Below are positions 48,419 to 56,891 of a stretch of DNA of 64,000 bases, piece by piece. Both the position numbers and the translations under genes were made by a program. The DNA comes from RYN-230 sp963793825. Its GTDB lineage: Bacteria > Actinomycetota > Actinomycetes > Streptosporangiales > Streptosporangiaceae. Each line of letters begins with the position of its first letter. The first letter of the stretch is position 1. The notes beneath the pieces were generated by a model that worked only from the letters and a program-made list of their open reading frames with translations, ran no database searches and was not told the DNA's origin. The stretch covers positions 248,001 through 312,000 of the forward strand of contig CAWCBE010000016.1 in NCBI GenBank assembly GCA_963793825.1, read 5' to 3'.

Positions 48419-49037
48419 GGGCCACCGACACCGCTTCCAGCGCGCTGTGGCACTTGAGCTTCACCGTGACGTTACGAATATGGGTCCTGGCCGTGTGCGG
48501 TGACTGGCAGAGCCGTTTCGCGATCCCGTTCCGGTCCAGGCCACTCACCATCAGCATGAGCACCTCCCGCTCCCGCGCGGTGAGCTGCCGGATGAGCTTC
48601 TGCTCGGGCGCCTCCGCCGGGCCCGGGTAGGCGTCCAGCAGTTGGCTCAGCATCTCGGCCGGCAGCCAGCAGCCGTTGGCCAGGACGGCCCGCACGGCCG
48701 TGACGACCTGCTCGACCGAGGCGTCCTTGGCGATGAAGCCCACCGCACCGGCCTGGATGGCGCTGATCGCGGTGGCGAGCTCGCAGTAGGCCGTGAGCAT
48801 CAGGACCACGGGTGGGGCCGGCTCCGACATTAGCTGCCTGGTGAGGTCGATCCCGCTGACCTCGCCGAGCCGCACATCCATGATCACCACATCCGGCTGC
48901 CGGGCGGCGACCTCGCTGATCACCCGGTCGGGCTGGCTGATCGCGGTGGGCTCGAATTCCGGCTCCGCATCCAGCACGGCCGCCAGGCCCTGCCCGAAGA
49001 CCCGGTGGTCGTCCACGATGAGCAGCCTGACGTGCAT
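48393..49037 (-). CDS. NarL/LuxR-family response regulator
   Basis: 214 residues. The receiver (about 1-120) has LLIVDDHRVFGQGLAAVLD and the phospho-Asp in DVVIMDVRLGEVSG. The helix-turn-helix (about 145-205) has LTAREREVLMLMVSGLDRNGIA. It is last of a kinase/regulator/regulator unit running against the polysaccharide operon, with convergent 3' ends overlapping by 26 bases. ATG 49037 shares one base with the preceding regulator's stop (TGATG). Likely target: polysaccharide production, by position only. Confidence 0.9.
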   Translation of the reverse strand: MHVRLLIVDDHRVFGQGLAAVLDAEPEFEPTAISQPDRVISEVAARQPDVVIMDVRLGEVSGIDLTRQLMSEPAPPVVLMLTAYCELATAISAIQAGAVGFIAKDASVEQVVTAVRAVLANGCWLPAEMLSQLLDAYPGPAEAPEQKLIRQLTAREREVLMLMVSGLDRNGIAKRLCQSPHTARTHIRNVTVKLKCHSALEAVSVALRAGLRPE

Positions 49038-49747
49038 CAATCACCCACCGCCGGTGATTCGGTGTCATCCCAGCCGGCCGGGCCGTCCGGCCGCTCGACG
49101 TCAACCAAGCCTTCGCGGACCGCGCGGGCCACGGCCTCCGCCCGGGAATGAGCGTTCAGCTTGGTCAGCACCGCGTCAACGTGGGACCGGGCGGTAGATA
49201 CCCGCACGCCCATGGACCGGGCGATGCTGGTGGTGCTCTCCCCGCGGACCAGGCGGAGCAGCGCTTCACGCTCGCGGTGGGTAAGGGACTGCGCCCACTG
49301 CGGCCCCGGGCCGGCCCGGCCGCGGGAACCCAGCCCGGCCTGAGCGGAGAGCGACAGGAGCGCACTGCCCGCGGCCCGGTTCGCTGACCGGGCCGAGGCG
49401 GCGCCGGTCAGCACGCGCAGTATCTCGACGAAGTCGTCGCTCTTGAGGGCCACACCACGCATGCCGTCCGCCACGGCGCTGGTGATGCTGTCCGCGTCGG
49501 CCGAGCCGGCCAGCCCGATGAAGACGGTCAGCGGCGAGCGGGCCACGATCTGCCCGATGCTGCCACACTGCCCGGCGCCCCGCATGGTGAGGTCCATCAC
49601 GCAGGCGTCAACCTGCTCGCGCTCGATGATCTTCGCGGCAACGTCCAGCTCAGTGGCGTTGCCCACGATTTCGTGGCCCGCCCTCTTCAGCAGGGAGGCA
49701 AGAGCCTCCCCGAAGACACGATGCTCATCCGCGATGACGATCCTCAT
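49037..49747 (-). CDS. NarL/LuxR-family response regulator, divergent receiver
   Basis: 236 residues. The receiver-like domain has VIADEHRVFGEALASLL and a phospho-Asp in DACVMDLTMRG. The usual Lys region reads VALKSDD. A linker of about 40 residues leads to the helix-turn-helix with LTHREREALLRLVRGESTTSIA. ATG 49747 overlaps the kinase stop by 4 bases and is preferred over codons 37 positions upstream inside the kinase gene. Two different regulators under one kinase suggest a branched output. Confidence 0.88.
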   Translation of the reverse strand: MRIVIADEHRVFGEALASLLKRAGHEIVGNATELDVAAKIIEREQVDACVMDLTMRGAGQCGSIGQIVARSPLTVFIGLAGSADADSITSAVADGMRGVALKSDDFVEILRVLTGAASARSANRAAGSALLSLSAQAGLGSRGRAGPGPQWAQSLTHREREALLRLVRGESTTSIARSMGVRVSTARSHVDAVLTKLNAHSRAEAVARAVREGLVDVERPDGPAGWDDTESPAVGD

Positions 49748-50526
49748 CGCGGCTGGCCCGGGTCCGCCGCCGGGGACCCGGCCGGGCCGGTAGCCGCGGG
49801 GCCGCGTCCCGGCGGCTCCCCGGGCCGGGGTGGCCGGCAGAGGCCCACCGTGACGCACAGGCCGCCGAGGTCGCTGACGTTCATCAGCAGGGTCCCGCCG
49901 CAGCTGAGCACGAGCCGCCCGATGATCTCCAGGCCTAGCGAAGCCCGGTCGATCTTCGTCTCGACCAGGCCCTTCCCGGAGTCTGCGATGCTGAGCCGGG
50001 CGTGAGCCGGGTCCAGCCCGACCTGGACCCGGACGCGGCCGTCCGGCCCGGCGGCCTGGCAGGCGTTGCTGAGCAGGTTGTTCAGGATCCGCACCAGCAC
50101 GGCCGGGCTGGCCAGTACCGTGGCCGGGCGCATATCGCCTTCGACTTCGCCCTGGTAGCGCAGCTGAGCCCGGCTCATGGCCTCGGCGGCCAGCGCGTCG
50201 AGCCGCACAGGCACTACCCGCCGGGGCCGGTCAAGGACCTGCCCGCAGATCTCCGTGATCCGCGCCGCCTCGTTGGCGATGACCCGGAGCCGGCTCCGGA
50301 TCGCGGAGTCCGGGTCCAGGTCCGCGCAGGCCGCGTGGGCCAGCACCTTGATTGAGGCCGCAGGCTCGACCAAGTCATGGCACAGCTCGCGCAGCAGCCG
50401 AGAATCCGCTATTAAGCTCTTGTTATCAAGAACACCATCAGCATCGGTGGTAACAGAATCAGGCACGCCTGCACTAACGTCAGCCGGACCTTCCACGAGC
50501 CGCCCCCCCATCGCGCACCGACTCAT
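49744..50526 (-). CDS. cytosolic sensor histidine kinase without input domain
   Basis: 260 residues. There is no membrane helix and no PAS/GAF domain: after a polar start of about 35 residues the dimerisation helix follows directly, with the probable phospho-His in LRELCHDLVEPAASIKVLA. The HATPase domain has NNLLSNACQAAG (N box), IADSGKGL and LGLEIIGRLVLSCGG. The Ala/Pro-rich tail of about 30 residues is disordered. The signal must come from another protein or the dimer itself. It is first gene of the three-gene unit; ATG 50526 lies directly after an AGGGGG box, and ATG 50511 is an alternative. Confidence 0.85.
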   Translation of the reverse strand: MSRCAMGGRLVEGPADVSAGVPDSVTTDADGVLDNKSLIADSRLLRELCHDLVEPAASIKVLAHAACADLDPDSAIRSRLRVIANEAARITEICGQVLDRPRRVVPVRLDALAAEAMSRAQLRYQGEVEGDMRPATVLASPAVLVRILNNLLSNACQAAGPDGRVRVQVGLDPAHARLSIADSGKGLVETKIDRASLGLEIIGRLVLSCGGTLLMNVSDLGGLCVTVGLCRPPRPGEPPGRGPAATGPAGSPAADPGQPR

Positions 50527-51004
50527 CCCCCTGCGGGGCAGCCTGTGGTGATCAGGCCGACCCGGGGGTCAATCCTAAAAGCTTGTAAAAAACCACCAAA
50601 TAGGTGGACGCGGGGTGACAGGGACGAGTCTACATGTTTACGCCGAAATTACGAGCCACCGCTGTGGCCACTTTTGATGATCAGCCGGGGCTGCGCTGTG
50701 GCCCAGTTCGACCGCATTGAAGAACAAAGAGGGGATTTGTGCGGGTTGAGGAGGATTTATCCCCGGTTACCGGGCCAGCCGGATCCGGGAGGTGGGCAGA
50801 TCGGGGGCAGGAACCGGTGATCACAAGGCCAGCTGGCAGGCTGGCAGTGGCGCTGCGGGAGTTAACTGCAGTCAAACTCGGCTACCCCGCTGACAGGGGT
50901 CCCTGCTGACGCTCCCTGCCCTTTTTGCATCAGCAATAAGCATTTCCGGCAACTGACCCCCGTGCCGCACCTGGCGCCTCCGCTGAATGCTGGTCACATC
51001 CCGG
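50527..51004. other. intergenic region between the kinase unit and the nested IS elements
   Basis: About 480 bases. Near 50580-50630 it is A/T-rich and has a small hairpin CCACC-AAATA-GGTGG (50593-50607). This should include the promoter of the minus-strand kinase unit. The rest has no supportable gene and ends where an old ISAs1-type left end begins. Confidence 0.45.
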
Positions 51005-51234
51005 CAGGGCTCCCGGCGTGTTCCGCTTTTGTCAGCTTTGCTCGGGATGGGGAGTGACTGAGGGAAGTTGCCCCGTTGTGAGCGCGGGCACGCCACGGTG
51101 ATCATGTGGGGTCTCTGAGGTCTACATGAATGAGGTGTGGCGTGCCCGCAGTGGAATTTTCGCGCGTGGTGCGTGTGGTGCGTGTGGTGGGCCTGGCCCC
51201 GCCCGCACGCTCCGTGGGACCCGATCACCGGCCA
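51005..51234 (+). pseudogene. 5' remnant of an older ISAs1-type element
   Basis: It starts with an IS-end-like sequence CAGGGCTCCCGGCGTGTTCC (one extra C compared with the intact element). A leader of about 80 bases follows that matches, in the opposite orientation, the leader of the intact copy. The transposase start (VPAVEFSR versus VPAVALSR) comes next, then an internal deletion of about 170 bases, then WDP-type coding sequence. It is cut at 51234 by insertion of the intact element and resumes at 52679. Confidence 0.7.
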
Positions 51235-51244
51235 GTACCGGGCA
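51235..51244. repeat. left target-site duplication
   Basis: GTACCGGGCA directly before the IS end, repeated exactly at 52669-52678. Ten bases is within the 8-10 typical of ISAs1 elements. Confidence 0.88.
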
Positions 51245-52668
51245 CAGGGCTCCGGCGTGTTCCGTGATTGTCCGTTTGTGTCCTAGTCGAGGCCGTGGAG
51301 GCGGAGGGCTTCGGCGGGGGTGGTGTGGTCGCGCCGTCCTTCGGGGACGTGCAGGTAGCCGGCGTCTTTGATGGCTGCGATGATCGCGGCGCGGATGGTG
51401 GCCAGGTTGACGGGGCCGCTGCCGGTGCGGCTGGCCGCGGTGTCCTCGGTGAATGACACGTCCCGGATGTGATGATGCGCCTCGATGGTCCAGTGCTCGC
51501 GGACGAGCCGGGCGAGGTCGCGCGCGGTGGCCTGCGCGCTGGTCAGGCTGGTGATGGCGTAGACGGTCTCGCGGGAGGTCTTCCCGGTGGCGGTGTCCTG
51601 CCGCCAGCGGGTGATCTTGATGGCCTGGCGGGCGAACGGGAAGTCCAGGCCTTTGACGTGCGCGGTCTTGAGGGTGCGGGTCTCCAGGCGGCCGTGCCCG
51701 GTGTCGCGGGTCGTGCTGCCGGCCGGGACCTGCCGCCAGGGCAGCGCCTTGACCCGGGCGTACAGCAGCGGCTGGTTAGCCTTCACCACGGCGATGTACT
51801 GGCCGTTCTTCTCCGCTGCCAGCCAGCCCAGGTTCGCCCGCACCGTGTGCAGCGCATCGAAAGTCACCACGGCACCAGCCAGGTCCAGGGGCTGCAGGAG
51901 TGCGGTGAAATGGCTGGTCTCGTTGTGCTTGACGTCAACCTCAAGGTGGTCCAGGAGGCGGCCGCCGTGCTCGGCGGCGCCGAGGAGGTGCACCCGGGTG
52001 CCGTCGCCGCGGCGGGCCCCGCGGGAAGTCTTGCCATCGACCGCCACGGCCCGTAACCCGCCGCGGGCTGCTGCTTTCACCTCCTGGGCCGCGCGCCGGG
52101 CCCGGTAGCCGCGCACGCCGCCCCGGGACGCGGCGCCAGGGCGCCGCGGCCGGCGGGGGTGCCCTGGCGGTCCTAGGAGAGCCCGGGTCAGGGCCCGCGG
52201 GTCCAGCTTGTCCAGCACCACCCGGATCGTTTTCTCATCCGGTGCCCGGTACCGGCCGGCAACCGGGTCCCACGGGGCGCGCAGCCGGGCCAGGTCTTCT
52301 TGGCTCGCCCGCCTGGTCCACTGCCCGACCGCGGTCAGCCGGTCATTCCCGGCCGCGGTGAACGCGCACACCGCGATCGCGATCAGGCAGGCCAGCGGGT
52401 AAATCCTCCCCTGCGGGGACCGCGGGTCCGGCAACGCCTCCAGCCGCTGCCACGCACCAGCCGCCAGATCCTGCCCGCCGTGCCCGGACTCGACCACGCG
52501 CGCCCCGGCGCGCGACAATGCCACTGCGGGCACGCCACACCTCGTTCACGTAGACCTCAGAGACCTACATGATCACGTGGCGTGCCCGTACCCACAAACC
52601 GTGCGAAGCCGTCTCATCGTCCGCATACCTGGCAAACCAGGCTAAGTCGGGAACACGCCGGAGCCCTG
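51245..52668 (-). mobile_element. intact ISAs1-family insertion sequence
   Basis: 1424 bases bounded by inverted repeats CAGGGCTCCGGCGTGTTCC (19 perfect bases at 51245-51263 and the complement ending at 52668) and by a 10-base target duplication. It holds one full transposase gene on the minus strand. It inserted into the transposase remnant of an older relative, giving a nested structure. Intact ends, duplication and gene point to a recent insertion. Confidence 0.9.
51283..52533 (-). CDS. ISAs1-family transposase
   Basis: 416 residues. The N-terminal part has the family block ALPDPRSPQGRIYPLACLIAI. The DDE domain follows: AVAVDGKTSRGARR (first Asp), VVTFDALHTVRANLGWL (second Asp) and REHWTIEAHHHIRDVSFTED (Glu in WTIE). 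All three catalytic acids are present, so it may be active. GTG start at 52533 (VPAVALSR). It lies 135 bases from the right end of the element. Catalyses cut-and-paste movement of the element. Confidence 0.9.
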   Translation of the reverse strand: MPAVALSRAGARVVESGHGGQDLAAGAWQRLEALPDPRSPQGRIYPLACLIAIAVCAFTAAGNDRLTAVGQWTRRASQEDLARLRAPWDPVAGRYRAPDEKTIRVVLDKLDPRALTRALLGPPGHPRRPRRPGAASRGGVRGYRARRAAQEVKAAARGGLRAVAVDGKTSRGARRGDGTRVHLLGAAEHGGRLLDHLEVDVKHNETSHFTALLQPLDLAGAVVTFDALHTVRANLGWLAAEKNGQYIAVVKANQPLLYARVKALPWRQVPAGSTTRDTGHGRLETRTLKTAHVKGLDFPFARQAIKITRWRQDTATGKTSRETVYAITSLTSAQATARDLARLVREHWTIEAHHHIRDVSFTEDTAASRTGSGPVNLATIRAAIIAAIKDAGYLHVPEGRRDHTTPAEALRLHGLD

Positions 52669-52678
52669 GTACCGGGCA
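52669..52678. repeat. right target-site duplication
   Basis: GTACCGGGCA, the exact second copy of the target duplicated by the intact ISAs1-type element. Confidence 0.88.
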
Positions 52679-52746
52679 CCGGAGGAGAAACGATCCGGGT
52701 GATCCTGGACCGGCTCGACCCGCAAGCCCACGCGGGGATCAGGATC
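52679..52746 (+). pseudogene. continuation of the older ISAs1-type transposase remnant
   Basis: The bases after the target duplication match the transposase segment encoding RAPDEKTIRVVLDKLDPRAL, here on the plus strand. One base is lost after GAGGAGAAA, which shifts the frame. Similarity stops near 52746, so the rest of the older element is deleted. Confidence 0.7.
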
Positions 52747-53351
52747 CATAGCTAAGCCCGTTACCTGCCCGAGCAAGCGCGTCCAGCGGGCAGTCGGCTA
52801 ATACTAAGGCTGCTTGCAGTACTTATCCAGTTAATGATCAGGTTCATCCGTGATAGTCGAACTGGCTGCTCCGGCCGCAGCGGGCCATGCATGCGGAGGA
52901 GGAGCCCGAGAGGCGCCCCGCCGACCCATGCCCCCCCGACAATGCGGACGGCGGGGCGCCCTCGCCAACCCCGGCCACCGCACTCCCTACGGCGGGCGTG
53001 GCCCATGGAGTCTGGTACGGGGACCCCGTCCCAGGTGCAGCAGCTGGTCGTGCATGATCTTGCGTGACTCGATGAGCCGGTGCAGTACCGACTCATCCAG
53101 CTGCCCATAGTGTCGGCGGCGCCGGCCGGTCGAAGATCTTCTGCCGTTCCAGGTCGCACCCTCGGCCGCCTCGCCTGGGCTCTCGGCGAGCGCCCAGCTA
53201 CCACCACTCTCCGCCCGCCTGGCGAGTAGAGCTGACGCGCCTTGCCGCCGGATGGCTGCGAATGTGTCGCCCACGGAAGATGGGGTCAAGCCGGGCGTCT
53301 GCTGAGCAGGCGAGCAGCGGGCAATGGAGGCAGATGACCGCCGGGTCTGAT
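52747..53351. other. intergenic region between IS and first toxin-antitoxin pair
   Basis: About 600 bases with several short frames on both strands, none with consistent codon bias or recognisable products. A minus-strand frame near 52990-53289 has a helical segment (LDESVLHRLIESRKIMHDQL) that might be a gene remnant but cannot be assigned. Confidence 0.4.
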
Positions 53352-53371
53352 TGGTATCAGCACTGATACCA
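53352..53371. promoter_or_regulatory. operator/promoter of the RHH-Doc toxin-antitoxin pair
   Basis: Perfect inverted repeat TGGTATCAG-CA-CTGATACCA ending 7 bases before the antitoxin ATG. Ribbon-helix-helix antitoxins bind palindromes of this size, so it is the expected autoregulatory site. Confidence 0.75.
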
Positions 53372-53378
53372 TGTCTGC

Positions 53379-53582
53379 ATGGCGATGACTTTGCGTTTGG
53401 CCGACGCCGAGGCCGAGGTGCTGCGCCGTCGCGCCGAGCTGGAACGGCGCCCGATGCAGGAAGTGGTCCGCCAGGCGATCCGCGAGTACGTCGAGGGTCA
53501 CAGCCGGGCTGAGCTGCTGGACCGGGTCCTGGATGAGGAACTGCCGCGCTACGCCGAGGCGCTGGAGCGGCTCGGGCAGTGA
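53379..53582 (+). CDS. ribbon-helix-helix antitoxin
   Basis: 67 residues. The start MTLRLADAEAEVLRRRAELE gives a beta strand plus helix of a ribbon-helix-helix DNA-binding fold, followed by MQEVVRQAIREYVE and an acidic helical toxin-binding tail. The stop overlaps the toxin start by 4 bases. It neutralises the Doc-type toxin and, with it, represses the operon through the palindrome just upstream. Confidence 0.82.
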   Translation: MAMTLRLADAEAEVLRRRAELERRPMQEVVRQAIREYVEGHSRAELLDRVLDEELPRYAEALERLGQ

Positions 53583-53959
53583 TCTACCTGACGCTGCCCG
53601 AGTTGCTGCACGTCGCGGTGCGGACCCTGGGCGGTGAGCCCGCCGTCCGCGATTACGGGCTGCTGGGATCGGCTCTCGCCCGCCCGCGGGCCACCGCCTT
53701 CGGCTCCGACGCCTACCCGGGCCTGGCCGCCAAGGCCGCGGCCCTGCTCCACTCACTGGCCAGAAACCATGCCCTGATCGATGGCAACAAGCGGCTCGCT
53801 CTCGCTGGCACCATTGCCTTCTACGGGGTCAACGGCCGCCGCCTCACCCTGGCCAACGACGAGGCTTACGAACTCATCATGGACGTTGCCGCAGGAAAAC
53901 TCGATTCCGTGGACGACATCGCCACCGTCCTGGCCACGGCAACGGAACCACGTCCCTGA
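53579..53959 (+). CDS. Doc-type (Fic fold) toxin
   Basis: 126 residues, the short Doc class. The motif HALIDGNKRLA (canonical H-x-F-x-D-x-N-K-R) is near residues 61-71. The start IYLTLPELLHV and the central GSALARPRATAFG are typical. Doc toxins phosphorylate elongation factor Tu and stop translation. The antitoxin is ribbon-helix-helix rather than the usual Phd fold. Start GTG at 53579. Confidence 0.87.
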   Translation: MIYLTLPELLHVAVRTLGGEPAVRDYGLLGSALARPRATAFGSDAYPGLAAKAAALLHSLARNHALIDGNKRLALAGTIAFYGVNGRRLTLANDEAYELIMDVAAGKLDSVDDIATVLATATEPRP

Positions 53960-54356
53960 TAGGAGCCAGCTCGCGATAGCCGGCTGGCCAACTGCAGCCC
54001 AGTCGTCGAGGTGCGTCAGCGAAGGCTTATCCGGGCCCCGGGCCGTCGCGCTGGGTCAGTTCCTGGCATACCTGGCACGCCGGACCGGCTGGCGGCGGCG
54101 CGGATGTAAGCGACCGCCGTGTACAGGGCGTACTGCTAGAAATCATCGGTCTGCCACCAGGCGACCTCGTCCAGCAAATCCGGCTCCGCTCGACGCCGAG
54201 GAAGACCTCACCGGGAAAAGTGTTGTTCCGGGGATGCAGGGGCGCTAGCTCGCCTGCCAGCTCGGATACCTCGCTATCCCCGGCCAGTCCGTCAAGCAGG
54301 ATCGGCGGCGGCCACATACTGACGGGTGTTGGGTGTGCCGCACCTATGATCGGCTG
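53960..54356. other. intergenic region
   Basis: About 400 bases after the Doc-type toxin. No frame shows consistent coding bias, and nothing recognisable was found. Confidence 0.4.
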
Positions 54357-54878
54357 GTGATCCTGCGGTGCACGAAGAAGCTGCTGGCTGTCCTCGGCGC
54401 GGGCCGCGTCGCCGGGCCAGGACCCACACCAGATGCCGAGGACTGGTACGCCAGCCTGCTCTGGTTTGACCGGCGCAAATGCCTGCTACTTACTCACGCC
54501 GCCACCCTGTTTTCGATCTTCGAGGCCGACGTGCGCGCAGCGGACCTGCGCGAAACCCACCGTCTGGTCACCCAGCTGGTCGAGCGGGAACTCCGCCGCG
54601 AGGACCTGCCACCTGCAACGTTCGGCAACCTGCGCTCGCAGGAGCTGATCTTGGCCAAGACGGCGGACCGCAGCGTGCTGGGGTGCATGAACGACATGGC
54701 GTTCCGCTGCGAGGTGGTCATCAGCGATGCTGGTGGCCTGGCACATTGTGACCTCGGCGAGCTGAACCAGGCGCTGCACCGCAACATCAACAGCTCCCGC
54801 GGCTACCGGCCCCCGGTTGAGCTCGCCGCACAACAGCTGGAGCGCAGGCAATCAAGCGGGCAAGGAACAGGCCAGTAA
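54357..54878 (+). CDS. DUF6933-like protein
   Basis: About 173 residues. The start VILRCTKKLL is followed by DWYASLLWFDRRKCLLLTHAATLFS, then LILAKTADRSVLGCMNDMAF and a C-terminal LNQALHRNINSSRGYRPPVEL. This order is that of the DUF6933 family, which is widespread, single-domain and of unknown function. GTG 54357 gives the family's usual start; an in-frame GTG at 54333 would add eight atypical residues. It lies between toxin-antitoxin pairs, but nothing shows that it takes part in one. Confidence 0.7.
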   Translation: MILRCTKKLLAVLGAGRVAGPGPTPDAEDWYASLLWFDRRKCLLLTHAATLFSIFEADVRAADLRETHRLVTQLVERELRREDLPPATFGNLRSQELILAKTADRSVLGCMNDMAFRCEVVISDAGGLAHCDLGELNQALHRNINSSRGYRPPVELAAQQLERRQSSGQGTGQ

Positions 54879-54964
54879 CAGGCGCCGCCCAGCTGACTCC
54901 GCGGTTGGATCTCCAGCCGGCCGTCGGCACATGAACTGCCGGACGTTCCGCCACCTGACGCTTC

Positions 54965-54993
54965 TGTACATATTGAATCAGCCAGAATGTACA
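54965..54993. promoter_or_regulatory. operator of the Phd/YefM-VapC pair
   Basis: Inverted repeat TGTACAT-N15-ATGTACA, ending 8 bases before the antitoxin ATG at 55002. The local A/T-richness could also include the -10 box. Probable autoregulatory site. Confidence 0.65.
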
Positions 54994-55001
54994 ATCAGAC
55001 T

Positions 55002-55265
55002 ATGGACGTAGCTGTCACTGAACTGCGTGCCCACCTCAGCGAGTGGCTCGAACGGGCCCGGGAAGGTGACGAAATCATCATCACCGACCGCGGGGTTCCC
55101 GTAGCCCGGTTGCTCGGCCTGACCGCCGCGGCCACGCTCGAGCGCCTGGCGGCCGAGGGGGTAATCGGGCGGCCCGCGGCGGCCCAGCGCCCCCGGGCAT
55201 CTGGGCAGCCCCGCCTGCGGGCCGGGCGGCCGCTGGCCGAGATCGTCACCGAGCAGCGGCGCTGA
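55002..55265 (+). CDS. Phd/YefM-type antitoxin
   Basis: 87 residues. MDVAVTELRAHLSEWLERAR, then GDEIIITDRGVPVARLLG is the classic Phd/YefM DNA-binding fold. The tail is basic and Pro/Arg-rich and would wrap the toxin. ATG 55002 is chosen because it lies just after the palindrome; an in-frame codon at 54987 overlaps it. One base separates it from the VapC-type gene. Confidence 0.87.
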   Translation: MDVAVTELRAHLSEWLERAREGDEIIITDRGVPVARLLGLTAAATLERLAAEGVIGRPAAAQRPRASGQPRLRAGRPLAEIVTEQRR

Positions 55266-55266
55266 C

Positions 55267-55701
55267 GTGCCGCTGGTCTACTTCGACTCCAGCGCGTTCG
55301 TGAAGCTGCTGGCCGAAGAAGCGGGCAGCGACCTGGCGGCCGACCTATGGGATGGATGCGACGCCGCACTCGCAAGCCGCCTGGCCTATCCCGAGGTGCG
55401 GGCCGCACTCGCCGCTGCTCACGGCAACTATGACCTGGCCGACCACGAGCTCGATGCGGCCGAGCGGGCCTGGGACAGCTACTGGGCGGCCACGCGCCCG
55501 GTCGAGCTCACCGCAGCCGTGGAACAGCGCGCCGGCCAATTGGCCCAAGCACGCGCACTCCGGGGCGCAGACGCCTTGCATCTCGCCAGCGCCCTCGCCA
55601 TCGCCGACCCGGACCTCGTTGTCGCTGTCTGGGACCGCCGCCTGCATGCCGGGGCACAGGCCGCCGGCCTTCGTGTCGCCCCTGCGCAACTTGGCACGTA
55701 A
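55267..55701 (+). CDS. VapC-type PIN-domain toxin
   Basis: 144 residues. The PIN ribonuclease acids are visible: VYFDSSAFVKLL (first Asp), YPEVRAAL (Glu), GADALHLASAL (Asp) and VAVWDRRLHAGA (last Asp). It cleaves RNA unless bound by the antitoxin encoded just before it. GTG start at 55267. Confidence 0.9.
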   Translation: MPLVYFDSSAFVKLLAEEAGSDLAADLWDGCDAALASRLAYPEVRAALAAAHGNYDLADHELDAAERAWDSYWAATRPVELTAAVEQRAGQLAQARALRGADALHLASALAIADPDLVVAVWDRRLHAGAQAAGLRVAPAQLGT

Positions 55702-56049
55702 GCCAACCGTGTGTCGCCCGCCATGGCCAGGCCAGGCCGATTCCGCAAAGGCGACAGTTTCCGCTGTCAGTCACCCCCGACGTACACGCGCGTGTCGATA
55801 TTGTGCTCCGCCGCGCGCGGAAGCAGGCTCCAGAAGCGGAGATAGACGGGCTGGGTGACCGCGATAGCGCTGCGGGCTGCGGATCTTGACGCCCCGCCTG
55901 CGACGGCCGCTACCAGCCCCAACCCAGCAAGCCGCCCAGGATCACCATCGCGGACGCCTCCGCGTGGCCCGGCATCCCGATCACCACCTGGGCGCCCGCG
56001 CCGCCCGGCGATGTCCCGTACACGCCCTCTACGAACCGGCGGCGGAGCG
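55702..56049. other. intergenic region
   Basis: About 350 bases between the VapC-type gene and the DUF2637 pseudogene. A minus-strand frame of about 45 codons (about 55911-56046) has good codon bias and reads VEGVYGTSP, VVIGMPGHAEASAMVILGG, but has no start or known match. It may be a fragment. Confidence 0.35.
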
Positions 56050-56891
56050 GTGAGTGCCGCCGACCGGGCGATCCGGTTCTCCACGGCGGCCGCCGTCCTG
56101 GGTGTGGCGGGCATCGCCGCGTATGTCAGCTACTGGCACGCCTCCGAGGTGGTCCGCGCCCACGGCGAGAGCGGGATCACCGCCCGCCTGGAGCCCGCCA
56201 CGATCGACGGGCTCGTGTACTCGTCCTCGATGGTCGTGCTGTACGCGGCCCGGCACCGGCTCCCGGTGCCGGGCCTGGCCCGGTGGCTCCTGGTACTGGG
56301 CATCTTGGCCACCCTGGCGCGAACGTGGCCCACGGCTGGTCCCACGGACCAGTCGGCGCGGCCGTGGACGCCTGGCCGGCCGCCCGCCTCGTGGGCATCT
56401 ACGAGCTCTTGCTCTGGCTCATCCGGACCGCCGCCGCTGGCGCCGTGGCCCGCGAACCGGAGACGGTCCACGGCGTTGGTCCAGCGGATCACCCGGTCAC
56501 CGAACTGCTGCTGGTCCCTGCCCCGGATCAGGATCTGCCGGCGGATGCGGGCGGCCGGGCGAGACACGCCAGCCATGGTGGTCCGGGTGACCGTTGCGCC
56601 GGTCCAGTCGTTGGCTCGGGCCGGGCCGGCGGACCAGATGAGCCTGGCGCGGTTCGTGAATACCGGCTCGCGGCCCAGGAGACGACCGGCTGGTCCGACG
56701 TGGACGGAGCCGACGCCGTCGGCGAAGACCGTGCGGTGGACATCAACGAGGCTGCGGTGGCCGCCTACCGAGCCAGCTTCGACACGGGGAAGCCCCTATC
56801 CGAGCGCAAGCTCGCCGCCCTGTTCGGCAAGACCTCCCGCCGCTGGGCCCGCCACCGCATGGCCGAGGCTAGGGGCCGGGCGGTGGGGTGA
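56050..56891 (+). pseudogene. DUF2637-like membrane protein, frameshifted
   Basis: From GTG 56050 the frame reads AADRAIRFSTAAAVLGVAGI, YVSYWHASEVV, then LVYSSSMVVLYAARHRLP and a third helix LLVLGILATLA. The continuation ANVAHGWSHGPVGAAVDAWP, then ARLVGIYELLLWLIRTAA is one base out of frame (join near 56310-56316). The end LSERKLAALFGKTSRRWARHRM is the usual helix-turn-helix-like tail of DUF2637 proteins. These are common on actinobacterial integrative and plasmid elements. The middle between 56420 and 56740 is poorly conserved. Confidence 0.68.

Noticed and set aside
50593..50607. Intrinsic terminator
   Set aside because: The hairpin has only five-base arms and no T-run; it is more likely within the kinase promoter region.
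51086..52587. GGGCACGCCAC ... GTGGCGTGCCC repeats first taken as the IS ends
   Set aside because: They occur inside the leader of each element copy. The exact 10-base duplication and the 19-base terminal repeats put the real ends at 51245 and 52668.
52761..53207. A 148-codon minus-strand frame between the IS and the toxin-antitoxin pair
   Set aside because: It is Arg/Ser/Thr/Cys-rich with no motif, and codon bias is inconsistent across frames.
55911..56046. Short minus-strand frame with good codon bias
   Set aside because: About 45 codons without a start or recognisable match; it may be a fragment, so it is only mentioned in the intergenic entry.
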